This document shows, in pieces, positions 1-11,310 of a stretch of DNA of 64,000 bases. A program made the translations under genes and the position numbers. Source of the stretch: Symbiodinium microadriaticum (Eukaryota; Sar; Dinophyceae; Suessiales; Symbiodiniaceae). The stretch covers positions 288,347 through 352,346 of the forward strand of contig LSRX01000255.1 in assembly GCA_001939145.1 (NCBI GenBank), in the 5' to 3' direction. Under the pieces are notes generated by a model. It did not search any database, was not told where the DNA came from, and saw nothing but the letters and a program-made list of their open reading frames with translations. Each line of letters starts with the position of its first letter. Within the stretch, counting starts at the first letter, position 1.

Positions 1-240
1 GGGGGGTTGGGGGGGGAAGGGGGGGGTTGAGGGTTTTTGGGGTTTTTGGGGTTTTCGGTGTTTTTCGGGTTGAGGGTTTTTGGGGTTTTGGGGTTTAGGG
101 TTTAGGGTTTAGGGTTTAAGGTTGGTTGAAGGTTTCGGGTTTAAGGTTTCGGAACTCTGGGTTCAGGTTTCGGGCTTAGGGGTTTCGGAACTCAGAGTTT
201 AAGGTTTCGGGTTTAGGAGTTTAGGGCTTCGGATTTAAAG
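1..240. repeat. G-rich tract and degenerate TTTAGGG repeats
   Basis: The first 60 bases are runs of six or more G broken by TT or AA. They pass into TTTAGGG units, three almost perfect at about 90-117, then decayed forms such as TTTCGGG and TTTAAGG. TTTAGGG is the Arabidopsis-type telomere unit also used by dinoflagellates. The decay and the genic DNA downstream suggest an interstitial or subtelomeric relic rather than a live telomere. The G runs could form G-quadruplexes. Confidence 0.8.
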
Positions 241-1915
241 TATATAGGGTTTGAGCACGGCTTTTCTCGGCCATCTGCAATGCTGCGCATGCAAATGCAC
301 CCTAAACCCTAAAGTCTACAGTGCTAGGTACCTAGTACGCTGCCACCTTCCCACGCGTCGGCCGAGGTATCAGTCAGTCGAGCGGGCGCAGCAGTTTGTG
401 CCTTAGCACCGGCTGAGACTCAAGGACGAGGAATAGAAAGGTGCCTTGAAAGGGAAGTCTGCCTAGTCAAAGTCCGTCATTAAGATTAAGGCATGAAGGT
501 GCTTGACTTGGGTACCTTGCAGGAGGTCGGTATTATTGCAAGCAGCTGAACAAAATACTAAGGTTGCAGACCTTTGTCTTCTCCGCGACGCTGACGCTGG
601 ACCCGCGTGCGCAACGCTGCATCCCAAGTCCAGTTCCCCCGAGCAACTGCTTCATCGCCAATTCATTTTCCGTTCGTCATGCCTCCATCTGTTGAATGTT
701 ATTGCTTCCAACACCACTGGACGTTTATGGCGGTTTCATGTGAGTAACATCCGTAGCCACTCGGTCATGTCTTGCTCGTCTCAATGCTAAGCCCTGATCC
801 GCATGCGATGCAGCCTTGGACGGTTTTAGAAATTTGACAGGCCGATTATGCCTCAGCCTCAACTTTCATGCGCATGCTGTTGACGGAGCGGTTGACAAAC
901 CCAATGCGCATGACGCAGCATGCCCTGTTTCCTTGACTACAAGAACCTTCTGATCAACTCTTGTTTTTGCAGTGACGGCCTCGGCCCAGGCGGTGAACAC
1001 CAGGAAGGGAGCAAGGCCGAAGTCGAAGGGTCATGGCCATGCCCCGTGAGCGAAGTACAGTACAGACATGCAAGTGTGGAAGAGGAGTGTGGAGTCGGCA
1101 GAGTGATTTTACCTGTAATCAGAAGCACTTGTGCTCATAGCGAGCTACTTCTTTGTTAAACACCCAATCTTCTCAATGTTGATAGCACATCTATGTTTAT
1201 GGTTATTGTTCGCCACTCGTACTCCACCTTTCTGCAGGCAGATTCAACCATACATACGGCTTACAGCAACGTAAACCTAAACCCTAAACTTAGGGCCCTA
1301 AATTAAATTCCTACAAGCTTTTACACCCTGTTCTGAGACCCCATTCCTTCACTACACCGCAAAACAAGCCACCCCAACCCTGTACAAACTCTGCCGACAT
1401 GACGGCGGACCCTGGCCCGAGTACAGAAGACACTAAATGCTAAGATATTTATGTTAAGGATCCCCAATTTAAGGCACCGTAGTTTGCTGAGACTCCCATA
1501 TCTTGTGGCCTGAGTCCCTTATCCTTGGCTACTGGTCCCGGAAGGGCGCCTGAAAGACTGTCCGCATAGTACCGGTGAGTATGGAGCAACCAAAGAAGCT
1601 TTGGTTTGGAGCGGCTTTATCAGCCCAAGCCTAAACTCTCATCTGAGCCTTCAAGCTTAAGCAGCCAAAAGCGGGCCATGAAGCCTTCGACTTCGAAGAA
1701 CACTTTGGGGCACGAACCGTCTTTACACCCCCACCCGCATCCTGTGAAGCCCGATTGAGGCTTCCTTTCTGACAGGTTGACGCCTTGATGTCGCGGCTCC
1801 GCTTCAGAGAGCCGTTGTCCTAGTCGCAAAGAACCAGAGAGGCTAGGCGTTGTCTATGTGTGCCGATGTTTGCCCATGCGCGTGTGCTCCCGGCACATGG
1901 CGCACAGGCAATAGT
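241..1915. other. No supported gene
   Basis: Only short telomere-like islands (CCCTAAACCCTAAA near 299-312 and about 1272-1288) and unconvincing short reading frames are seen. A pyrimidine-rich AG near 960-972 could be a splice acceptor, but no recognisable exon follows it. If the ABCC gene extends left of the window, this stretch would be intron. Confidence 0.4.
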
Positions 1916-2020
1916 TACCTCAACCTACCAAAACCTACTATTTTGTAGGTTCTTATTACAGACCCGAATATGGAATTTATAGGGACCCTACAACAAAGTA
2001 GGTTTTGGTAGGTTAAGGTA
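1916..2020. repeat. Imperfect inverted repeat (fold-back element 1)
   Basis: Arms of about 37 nt at 1916-1952 and 1984-2020 are reverse complements with roughly five mismatches, around a spacer of about 31 nt. The core arm reads AACCTACCAAAACCTACT. The compact hairpin resembles a fold-back MITE. No coding capacity and no target duplication could be recognised. Confidence 0.75.
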
Positions 2021-2091
2021 TCAACATCAAAAGGCGAAGGCGGAAACCTAGAAGCTGCCAGTCATGTCGGAGGAGAGAGCATGCCGCCACA

Positions 2092-2192
2092 CTTGGAGGT
2101 TCATGGGTAGTTATAAGTGGGGTTATAAGTAGGGTAACTATCCATACTAGGGGACTTATAACCCCACTTCTAACTACCCATGAACCTCCAAG
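2092..2192. repeat. Near-perfect 39-nt inverted repeat (fold-back element 2)
   Basis: Arms 2092-2130 and 2154-2192 are reverse complements with a single mismatch (ATA against AGA), around a 23-nt loop. The arms begin CTTGGAGGTTCATGGGTAG. It lies 72 nt after another hairpin. This fits a recent fold-back transposable element, although a structured RNA cannot be excluded from sequence alone. Confidence 0.85.
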
Positions 2193-2281
2193 CTGTGCAC
2201 CCAGGTCCCGTGCCGTTTACACCGTGGATCTGACAAAGATTGATGCTCGACGGGAATGCTGAGGATTTCAACAGGATACCG

Positions 2282-2450
2282 TTAAGGCCTAAACTCCCTG
2301 AAACCCTAAACCCCGAAACCCTAAACTACTATACCCTAAACTCCTGAAACCCTAAACCCTAAACTCCCTGAACCCCTAAACCCTAAACTCCCGAAACCCT
2401 AAACCCTAAACTCCCTGAAACCCTAAACCCTAAACTCCCGAAGCCCTGAG
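2282..2450. repeat. Degenerate CCCTAAA telomere-like array
   Basis: Units of CCCTAAA alternate with CTCCTGAAA or CTCCCGAAA spacers, giving a higher-order period of about 20-30 nt. Orientation is opposite to the TTTAGGG array at the left end. It sits about 500 nt upstream of the LINE endonuclease frame. Confidence 0.85.
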
Positions 2451-2601
2451 CCAGGGGTCGAGGGGTCCGCGCCTTCCCTCAAGAAAGCCCCGCCTCCGAG
2501 GATGATACCACGGAGAACGCCGAGGTTGGGGCTTCCTTGCAAAGAGGGTGGGAACAGGGCAAGTCAACATGCGCGCGAAGTGAGCTGTGAAGATCCTGGT
2601 T

Positions 2602-2619
2602 ATGTGTATAATATATATA

Positions 2620-2652
<33 letters not shown>

Positions 2653-2654
2653 AG

Positions 2655-2709
<55 letters not shown>

Positions 2710-2720
2710 CAGAGAGAGCG
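2602..2720. repeat. Compound microsatellite (AT)n-(GTAT)n-(GATA)n-(GA)n
   Basis: Successive simple-repeat blocks: AT dinucleotides, GTAT tetranucleotides, GATA tetranucleotides, then GA dinucleotides with short interruptions. It lies between the telomere-like array and the LINE. Confidence 0.95.
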
Positions 2721-3010
2721 GCACCGTCTGGTTCAGGGACACCAAAGTCTCTTCGGGCACATCAGCCGGGCCGCAAGGCTCAAGTGCAGCAGGGTGTGGG
2801 TGGATTGACCTCCCGCGCTTGTCCGAGCTACTTGGAGTCGATCATCAACTGCTACTCAAACAATGGGAGCCGCTGCTCGCGGCCTTGCGCTGAGCCGATC
2901 AAGATCTGCTGCAGGGGTTTGACCCCACAATGTTTCACTGCTTACCTGCGAGGCCGCCTGGAGCGTTCCAACAGGGGATGCCCCCTTCTAGGCCGAGTGA
3001 GTGTCTGCAT

Positions 3011-4333
3011 ATGGCCACCTGGAACCTTGGTGGGATGAGCCCGGAAGTGACACTGGACTTGCTCACCAATTTTCGGGGTGAGAAACCCTTGGCACGCCTC
3101 CAAATCGTTTTTCTCCAAGAGATTACGACCAAAGGAGGGCTGAACTTCCTTGACAACGACACATGGATGCTGGTCCATGGTAAATTGCAGTGTGAGTGGA
3201 GAGGTTGTGGTGTGGCCTTTCGGAAGACTTTGGGATTGCATTTCAGCTCCCAGCTTTGCCTTGCATCATGTTCCACTTGCCTCAGGTTTCACGATTCTAA
3301 GGTGGCAGGTTTGATTTCGGGGCATTTGTCCCACAGGTTCACCATTGCCGAAGCAGCCGAAGCCTTGCAGCAGTGGGGAGAAACCCCAGCATGCAAACAG
3401 CCAAAACTTCTGCTTGGATTCGATGCAAATGAAACTTTCCTCCAGCCGGGGGATCTCCTCGAGGGAGATACGCTCTCGTGCACCGGCCGCGGCGAGCAAA
3501 TTCTGACGTGGTGCGCAGAAGAGGGCATTGTCCTTCCGCCACAAGATATGCACTGCCCTAGCCACTTTCCATACAACCCAGACCTAGCCCCCCGCAGGAT
3601 CGATTACGTCGCTTCTAGGCACATCCATTTCGTTGAAGCAACGGTGGGAGCCTACCGCGATCGAGCGCGATCGGATCACGAACCCATCCTAGCCGCAGTT
3701 TCGCTCCCATCTCCGCCGGGGCCTAAGAGTGCAGTCATTTGGTGTGCCAGGCAACTCAAATTGGATTGCCATGCCGTGCTCTCGTCGTCAACCGTTGCCC
3801 ATGCGGATAATCACCATGCCATCGCTGCCGTTGCGCGTCTCATTGAACCAGTCAGTCGCTCGCAAAAATTCCAGGAATCTACAGCCCTCAAAAAACTCCG
3901 AAAAGAAGCCCGACGAGCCCCAGCCGGACAGGAATCGCGGAACGCCTGGAAAGCGCTTTCCAAACTGCTCCAGAAAGAACGCAAGCAGTGGCAAAGAGAC
4001 CTCGCTGACCGTGCGGGAGCACAGAACTGGAATGCATACCGTGCACTCAAGCAAAAAGCCTCCCGATCAAATTGGGCAGAACATCTACTCGACAAGGACT
4101 CGTGGGAGGATGACCTACGCAAGCACATGACGACCATGCTTCGCTCAGCGCCCACCCGATTGCACGGCCCAGGCAATGCAACACATGCGCGTACAAGCCA
4201 CACGTATGTGCAAGGGGAGGGCATGGCACCCCTTCAGCGAATCCGAAATGCGCATCACGATGGCGAAATGGAAGAAACACAAGGCGACAGGTACAGATGG
4301 TATTGCACTAGAGGCATTACAACTGCTCTTTGA
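3011..4333 (+). CDS. LINE ORF2 N-terminal part: AP-like endonuclease
   Basis: The endonuclease domain starts at the ATG at 3011 (ATWNLGGM, the catalytic Asn motif); the frame is open from an upstream ATG at 2930. It carries LQEI (catalytic Glu), LLGFDANE (the GDFN-type motif), RRIDYV and SDHEPI (catalytic Asp-His near 3675). All key residues of the exonuclease-endonuclease-phosphatase fold used by LINEs to nick target DNA are present. A basic, Lys/Arg/Gln-rich linker follows (about residues 290-400 of the 467-residue frame). After about 4200 this frame stops resembling LINE protein and ends at 4333; homology continues in another frame, marking a frameshift. Confidence 0.88.
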   Translation: MATWNLGGMSPEVTLDLLTNFRGEKPLARLQIVFLQEITTKGGLNFLDNDTWMLVHGKLQCEWRGCGVAFRKTLGLHFSSQLCLASCSTCLRFHDSKVAGLISGHLSHRFTIAEAAEALQQWGETPACKQPKLLLGFDANETFLQPGDLLEGDTLSCTGRGEQILTWCAEEGIVLPPQDMHCPSHFPYNPDLAPRRIDYVASRHIHFVEATVGAYRDRARSDHEPILAAVSLPSPPGPKSAVIWCARQLKLDCHAVLSSSTVAHADNHHAIAAVARLIEPVSRSQKFQESTALKKLRKEARRAPAGQESRNAWKALSKLLQKERKQWQRDLADRAGAQNWNAYRALKQKASRSNWAEHLLDKDSWEDDLRKHMTTMLRSAPTRLHGPGNATHARTSHTYVQGEGMAPLQRIRNAHHDGEMEETQGDRYRWYCTRGITTAL

Positions 4334-5980
4334 AGATCGCCAATGGCGCCCCCGCATTGCAGAGCTGCTCAACGACAGCTTCTACAAAGGGGAAATGCCC
4401 CCCTGGGTTACAGAAGGAGCGTCGGTTTTGCTCCCCAAAACCGCTGTGCCATCCGGGTGGTCCGACACCCGCCCGATCACCCTGTCCAGTGCGATTTAAA
4501 GTGGATCGCACAACTGCTCCTCTTGCGGGGGCAACCCGCTCTGCTCGATGTTTGCCAGCACCAGTGGGCGAGTAAACATAAGCAAGGAGTTGAATTGATA
4601 TTGGCCATGCGGAAGCTAGCAAGAGTGGCCCATGAGTGGAAAACGCCATTCTATATTGTCAAGATAGATATTGCAAAGGCTTTCGATTCCATTGCGCAAG
4701 AAAAGCTGGGTGACTTGGTGATGCGAAAAATCGCGCATCAGGGAGATATGCCCTGGGAAGCCCGGCTGTGGCTCCGGCTGCTCGAGGCCCGGGCGTTGAA
4801 CTTCTATGTTCAAAAACACAAGGTCAGCATCAGTCAGACCAATGGAGTCAGGCAAGGCAGCCCCGATAGCCCGGTTCTCTTTGCTGCGCAAATAGGGGAA
4901 ACCCTAGATGCAGTCCTCAACCACGTGCAAGGGGGGGAACCCCCTCATGTCGGGCGCCATGCTGCCCTCTGTCCGCCCCCTCATTCGGGAGCAGCTTTCA
5001 TGGATGACACTTACGTCTGGGGAGAATCTCCCGAGTATGTGCAGGAAGTCCTCCGTGAATTAGAAAGACGCTTCCTGGAATTAGGCCTTAAAATCAATGC
5101 CAAGAAAACCCAGGTTATCTCAACGTTGCCCGACGACCCATTTCGGTTTTCCATTGGAGGGATGCAGGTTGCCCCAGAAGGCCCCCACTCCGTCATGACA
5201 ATTTTAGGCGCGCCAGTGACCATGACAGGGGCGATTGCCCCTATTGTGGCTGAGATGCAGAGTCGCGCCCGCAAGGCTTTCCACGCAAATCGCAAACTGC
5301 TTTGCTCCCGGGCGCCGGTCAAGGATCGCCTCAAACTCCACCAATCGCTTGTGCGAAGTGCTGCACTTTGGGGATGCCCCGCATGGCCCCCACAACTGGC
5401 TCTGCTGCAGGCAGCGAACTCTGCCCAACTTTTGCAAGCCCGTGCGATGCTTTGCGGGGGACGCACCCCAACTGAATCATGGCAGGACTGGCACATCCGT
5501 ACAATGCGCAAGACAAGGGCCTTGCTGCACCAGCACAAAGCGCAGAGGTGGTCGACCCACTCTCTCCAGATGCAGTGGCAGCTCTGGGGCCATATCGGCC
5601 GTGCGACCTTTCAACCTACCTTCCATATCCTGAGATGGAGGGACCTCACGTGGTGGCGGGACCAACAATCCCTTCCACCGGGCCCAGGCCCCAAAGGTGT
5701 CCGACATATCGGCCACCACAACCCGCATGTTGACCCGGAGAGACAGATATCTGCCGTAGCCGGCAACCAGTGGTGGATCACCGCCAGTGACCGTCCGGGG
5801 TGGCAGACCCTCTGCAAAAGCTACGTCGCAGCCTACGACCCACCATGGGCAAGCGGAAAGCAGCTGGCCCTTCCTGGTGCCCCTAACCTGGCCCCTAATA
5901 GACGACCGCCGACAAACCCTACAACAGTGACGCGGGGAAGCTTGGCTCCCTTTGCAATCCGCGATGGTCTGCCTGACTGA
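4176..5980 (+). pseudogene. LINE reverse transcriptase and C-terminal domain, frameshifted
   Basis: The segment 4176-4499 encodes the RT entry region (KATGTDGI, LLPK and RPITLSS motifs). At about 4490-4500 the frame returns to that of the endonuclease, continuing LKWIAQLLL. Motif A is DIAKAFDS (two Asp-bearing positions), motif B NGVRQGSPDSP, motif C FMDD, where most LINEs have FADD, and motif D LGLKINAKKT. After the RT comes a tail containing QWQLWGHIGRA, typical of LINE C-terminal regions, and a Pro-rich end. The catalytic Asp residues are intact. The protein should copy element RNA at the nicked target (target-primed reverse transcription). It cannot be made as one chain with endonuclease unless the shifts are errors or recoded. 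Confidence 0.88.
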
Positions 5981-6682
5981 TGACTGCCGCCCGCAGGAAG
6001 GTCCGATGCCTTCGCGATGCGTTGCCCGCCAAATTGCTTCGCTTCCCCCTAGTGCCCCTAATTTCCCCCCCCTTCCTTTAAGTTTCCCTGCTTTCCAGCC
6101 GGTAACATGCCATGTTTCTTCCACATAACTTCAGCCCCTCTCGGCGGTTAACAGGGTCCTGGTCTCAAGAACAGTTCACTTTCCGTGTGCCCCACAAGGC
6201 CCAGCTTCAGTCAACAGAGCAGCCTTTGCCTTTCCCCTCCCTTGGGTCCCTAATCCCTGGCCCTCTAAGCCCGAGGCTCGAGAGCCGACATGCTTTACAT
6301 CCCGTAGTGCAATCAACTTTTGCCTTCTGAGTGAGTTCTGATCGCATCATTGCTAAAGCCCTGCAGTGCAAATACCATGCAGCAACCAGCCACATCGTCG
6401 TCCATTTGGATGCCGAACCCCCGCAATGGCCGCCACGCCGAAATTGCCTTTGGGTTCTAGGACCTCCCCCTTCCCTCCCCCCCCTTTTTTTATTTCGGTT
6501 CCCTCTAGCGCGCAGGGTGTTTAGTGCCTCAGTGCCTTTCCTTGCAACACTCGTGACTTTTGCTGTTAGTCGAGATGCATAAAGGATTCTCTTGCGTCAG
6601 GCACTCAGACTTGCACCGTCATGCAGCTTGTGTCTCGAACTGCGGCAGCACTTAGAAACAGTCAGCCAACGGTACGTACGTA
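5981..6682. other. Spacer between LINE RT and the Q/P-rich frame
   Basis: Pyrimidine-rich non-coding DNA with C runs and T runs near 6465-6492. It may hold the LINE 3' UTR and the 5' UTR of the next element. No poly(A) tail or repeat boundary was seen. Confidence 0.4.
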
Positions 6683-9600
6683 ATGTACCGGCCTCTGAGT
6701 GCGCCACCCATGGACCGCAGGCGAGGCCCATGGTGCCTTGCACTCCTTCTGGCAAGTGCGTTCACATGCCTTCGAGGCATAACGGGCCCGAACCCCGGTT
6801 CGGAAATCGTCACCGTCGATTCGAGCAGCGAAAGTGACATGTCGGACATGCCATGGGCGCCGCTGGAACCAGAACCGGCGGCACAGCCTAGAGTGGTCGA
6901 AGCGGACGAGGTGGCCGACATGCCGGTGCCCACACAGGAGGGCGCCCCTCCCCTTCAAGAACCACCTCGAGTCCAGGAACGTGTACCACGACTCGGAGAA
7001 CAAAGGCAGCAACTACAAGGAAGAACCCCGCCGACTTCATCGTCTTCCTCAGCTTTTCCGGGAATTCTTCCGCTACAAGGACCTGGACAAGCCCGCAATC
7101 TAGCACCAAGTGGAGGAGGACATCCCCAGCAGCAGCAACAGAGTCCAGGGCAACCTACTCGTGGCATGTCCTTTCAGGGGGAAATCCCCAACCAACCACA
7201 AGAAGCTGGAGGAGCCCATGCACAGGAGGACCGCTATGCCACCTTCCGGATTGGCTATGCCCAGACCTACGACCCAGCCTCTGACCCATGGCATGAAGAC
7301 GGTATGTTCGCGGCAAGACCCGGAGAGCCGGTTCTGGCGCCCTATGACCCGTGGGAAGATGACCTGGAACCGCCCCAACAACCAATGCAGCCTCCTCAGA
7401 TGCCGTATCGGGGCCAGGCGCAGATCCCACCACAACATCGCCATCAACAACAAGCCCAAGCCCAGATGATGATGACGCAGACCCAGCCGCAGCCGCGACC
7501 TCAATACCACCCGCAGCAGCAGCAGCAGTCAGCGCAGTCTGGAGCTGGGGCGGAGAGCTCTGCTCTCCCTGGTGCAGGACATTTCCAACCGCCTACGATG
7601 GACCCGTGGGGGTTCATAGCAAGACACTATGCTTCTCAAGGACCTCTACTACCACCAGACCAATGGAGCCACAACGCTTTAGGCCTTGGGAGATATCGCG
7701 ACCAAGCCCAGCCGGAAGTTACATCTTCGGCGTCTACAGATGAGCCAACATGTGAGGTGGACAACAATTGCGAAGAAGTGCAGCTCGAGGAAGATTTGAG
7801 GGAAACCACGGAGGACGCCGACGTAGGGGACATACCCCTCCATGAGGAAGAGGATGACGACCTTACCGACGTCCCGGACGACGACCTCGAATGGGAAAGC
7901 GACCAGCCCGACACAGAAGAGGAGGAGGACGAGCAGACCGCAGCAACTACAGCAGACAAGCCAGGGGCGAAAGCCCCTAAGCGAGCCGCTGGACATGGTT
8001 CACAAAGAGTGGCCAACAAAGCCAAAAAATCCGATGTTAAGAAGTTGTGGCGCGAACTCGGTTGGGGCCAAAAACCCAAGTGGCTGAGCTGGAGATCCGC
8101 TCTCCAGTACATCAGGCGAGGCGTGCAGCCGCCTACCAGACAACCGCTCCCGCCAACACCTTCCCCGCAACGCGAGAGCCTTCAGGCTGCACTGGCGGCC
8201 CACCACTACAGCTACGATGCTCAGGGGAGACTCATCCCCCACCATCCCAAACCACAGCCACCAAGCCAGACAGGACAACAGGGGGACAAAGCCCTCAACC
8301 AGGCCCGGGAGGACCATGCCAAGAGACGGGCCAACAACCCTTACCTCTGCAGTCCGATCCAGATCCACAGCAGCAGCGGCAGCAACGAGCGTCTCCAACA
8401 ACGGCCACCCAAGCATCGGACCTCCCACCACCACCTCCACCCCACAACCCACAGCAGCTTTCCCAACAACACCTTTCACAACAACAATCCCGGCCTAGGA
8501 GAGAAGTGGACCCAGCCATCGAGGTCACAGCGCAAACACGACATCATCCACACGTTCAGAACACCAAGCCCAGAACTCACGCACTACCACCGCAGCAACA
8601 GCTGCTGCCACAACAGCAACAACATGCCCACAACCAGCATGTCAGCTTTCAACTGCCAGAAGACCACCGCGAAGAGCCCCCACGACCGATCCGCAGGCAG
8701 CACACATGGAGAAAGCTAACGGACAGCACGGAGGTCCAGCTTCGGGGTGACGGCGTCGCCAACTATCCCGTACAGATCATCGAGGATACAGGGGGGCAAC
8801 CCCAAACCACAGCGGACCAGCAACACGACAACTACCACAACATTGTGGGCGACCCCCTGGTGGTACAGCCTGCTCATATTACAGACTACCCACATGTGCC
8901 AGGCGCCGCCTCAAGCTCCAGAGGACCAAGAGATCCGCCGCTGGAAACCGGGGGCCCACCCCTCCCGGACATCTCTGATCTACAACAACTCGCGGCCCAG
9001 GCCATCGCAATGTGCAGAGCACCAGCCCAACAAGTGGATGGAGAGGGGCCTAGCATGCGCAGCAGTGTCCGAGTCGACGACAACAGCCACGACATATCCT
9101 GGGTTCAGAAGATCACCCCTGCCACGCTCCCGCCGCCGATGCCGCTCCACCCCCGGACTGTATTGAGCATGCGAGCTACGGCCACTGGATCCTGGCGAGG
9201 GGTTAGCTGGTCACCCCCGAACAATTCGGTGATCCGCCACCCAGCGAGGCTCCATGTGGAACCCACTATAGTGTTATACAAAACGCTGGCAGGCAGACCA
9301 GACCGGGGGGTCCTCCCCGATGGGATGCACCTTTCAATCCATGCGGTGGGGACTTGGATCGCCACGACGCGGTTTGAGTTGGGGTTTGCAAGAACGCCAA
9401 GGTATTGGTTAGTGGAGATAGATTTCGCTCCACCTCCGGTACCGGACCGCATGCAGTTGAGCACAGGTACAAGCTTCTGGTTGGAGTGGAAAGGTGAGGA
9501 ACGACACTGGCAAAGACGACCCAGGTTTCCGAACGATATTGTGGTCCTCGGGGGGTTTCCCCCGATTCCCAGTGCAGATCCTCCGAGACCACCGACGCCA

Positions 9601-11310
9601 CCACAACGCCGGGATCCCACGATGGCTCAGCGAAGCAACCAGCAACAGCAGCGGGGATTTAACCCCCAGAACTTCGTGGATCAACGACCTCTGCGAGGAC
9701 GTCTGATACAGCCAACTGCATCGTCGTCATCATCATCCTCCCGAACACCGGAATCCACCTCAACTGCGACTGATGACAACGTGAAGGACCCCGACCGCAA
9801 CAGGCAGCCGCAGACAACAGCTAAAAGCAGAGCCAGGACCGAAGCCAAGCCACCGCCGCTTCCGGCAACCGCACCTGGCTCGGAGTCCGAGACAAGTTGG
9901 CCGAGCGAAGACCCCCCTGACCAGCAGCACGACAACAACGCCCTCCTGCAATCCATCTCCTTGCGAGCTTCGACGGCTGCGGGAGAGGCCGACATTACCG
10001 AGGAGCTCGTCCTCGTGCAAACGAGCCGGACGCCTACCACGACTTCACCGGAGAACAGAAGTACGACGCGTCATCATGCAGCTCCGGTACCAGGACCCGA
10101 GGAACCGGAGCTCACACAACCCGCTGCGGACGACAATGCTTGGTTCTCAGTGGCTGCTAACTTCGATGGAGAATACACAGTCCAGGGCCTTTTGTGGCTG
10201 CTACATAGGATTCTCCACGAGATGCTCCAGCAGTCCTTTGCCCTGCCTAGCGACTACCTCACCAGCCTCGCCTACCACGCCTGCTACTACGTGTCTAAGC
10301 TGCAGAGTACCAATGACAGAAACGCACAGGCAGCTACGGGAAGCGGGGGCCACCCCGGGACAGTCAACTCACCACCCACCGCCATGGTCTTCAGCATCAC
10401 CAACGCCTTCGTGGAAGCTGAAGTAGCGCTGGAGAGCATTGTCCAGCACCACGGTGAGTTGCCGAGGAGGCACCTCCTTAAAGAACTTCATCGTGCTGAA
10501 GGTCTACTCCGAGACGGCAGAGCAGTCTTCAAAAGCTGGGCAAAAGACCCAAGCGCCCCGGGAGCCATGGCGGGCACTGCAGCGTCCCAGAACGCGTTGG
10601 ATGGAGTGGACTGGTCCTTCCTGGCAATCGAAGAAGGGGGAGTGGCCAACTTCGACGAGGCGATACAACAAGCCTGGCAGGCGACCCAACGCTGTAATCA
10701 ATATATGAATGAGCTCCTGGACTGGATTGAACAACAATTCCAAGATGGACCCGGGGGAGGTAGCCCACCGCCAAAGCGCCGCAGGACAGAGACAGCAACG
10801 GGAAGCGATTCCCGCCCTCAGTACGAAAACGACGACCCGGAAAGAGCCTTTGCAAACTGGAGCCATGCAACTGTGAGTAAGCGCGAGCTTCCTCCTCCAG
10901 CTGTTCCTGAACCACATGATGCTCATCCTCAACTTGCCGAAGGAGCCCCACGACCTACGTGCAGCATGCCCGAGCCGGGACCGGCTCCCTACAATGTTCT
11001 CCGAGCACAACGCATCCTGGAGGAAGTCCTCCCCTTCACCGAACAACAGGTGGCCGTGGCTTTGCAGGAAGCACACTCTTTTCTGCTCCAGTGGACCACA
11101 GGACTATGGGGTGAGCCCATTACACTTTCGGACAGTGCTGACAGTACACGCGGAGGAATTGGCCTGCCGAACTTGCGATACACTGAAGAAGTGAGCCACC
11201 ATGCATCCGGGGGGTTGCCCCCCACGTTGCCAGCGGCTGACAGCGACGATGACACGGTCGAGGTGGAGTCCCATCGAAGACGGCGAGCACATGCAGCCTT
11301 CCACGACTAA
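6683..11310 (+). CDS. Very long Q/P-rich retroelement-like ORF, one frameshift
   Basis: An ATG at 6683 opens a frame that stays plausible to about 8300-8700. Protein-like sequence then moves to another frame, which has no ATG of its own at the junction and runs to a TAA at 11308-11310. Joined, it would be about 1,540 residues. The N-terminus has a hydrophobic segment (WCLALLLASAFTCL) followed by GPNPGSE. Next come long Gln/Pro/Ser-rich disordered stretches, an acidic region near 7770-7940, a compact region around 9110-9570, a helical region around 10130-10750 and a nuclear-localisation-like PPPKRRRTE near 10770. I recognise no known domain. Position directly behind a LINE on the same strand suggests ORF1 of a second, tandem LINE or an accessory ORF; a host gene is possible. 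Function unknown. Confidence 0.6.

Larger units (their letters stand above)
2930..5980 (+). mobile_element. Non-LTR (LINE) retrotransposon with APE endonuclease and reverse transcriptase
   Basis: One continuous homology runs from an AP-endonuclease-like domain to a reverse transcriptase and a LINE C-terminal region. It is spread over three segments in two frames: endonuclease until about 4170-4215, a second frame until a stop at 4497-4499, then back to the first frame to 5980. The two shifts compensate each other, so the ancestral ORF2 can be followed throughout but is not open as it stands. No clear 3' poly(A), 3' repeat or target-site duplication was recognised. It is either a slightly decayed copy or carries sequencing indels. 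Confidence 0.9.

Noticed and set aside
5477..6124. 215-codon minus-strand frame
   Set aside because: Antisense of the LINE C-terminal region.
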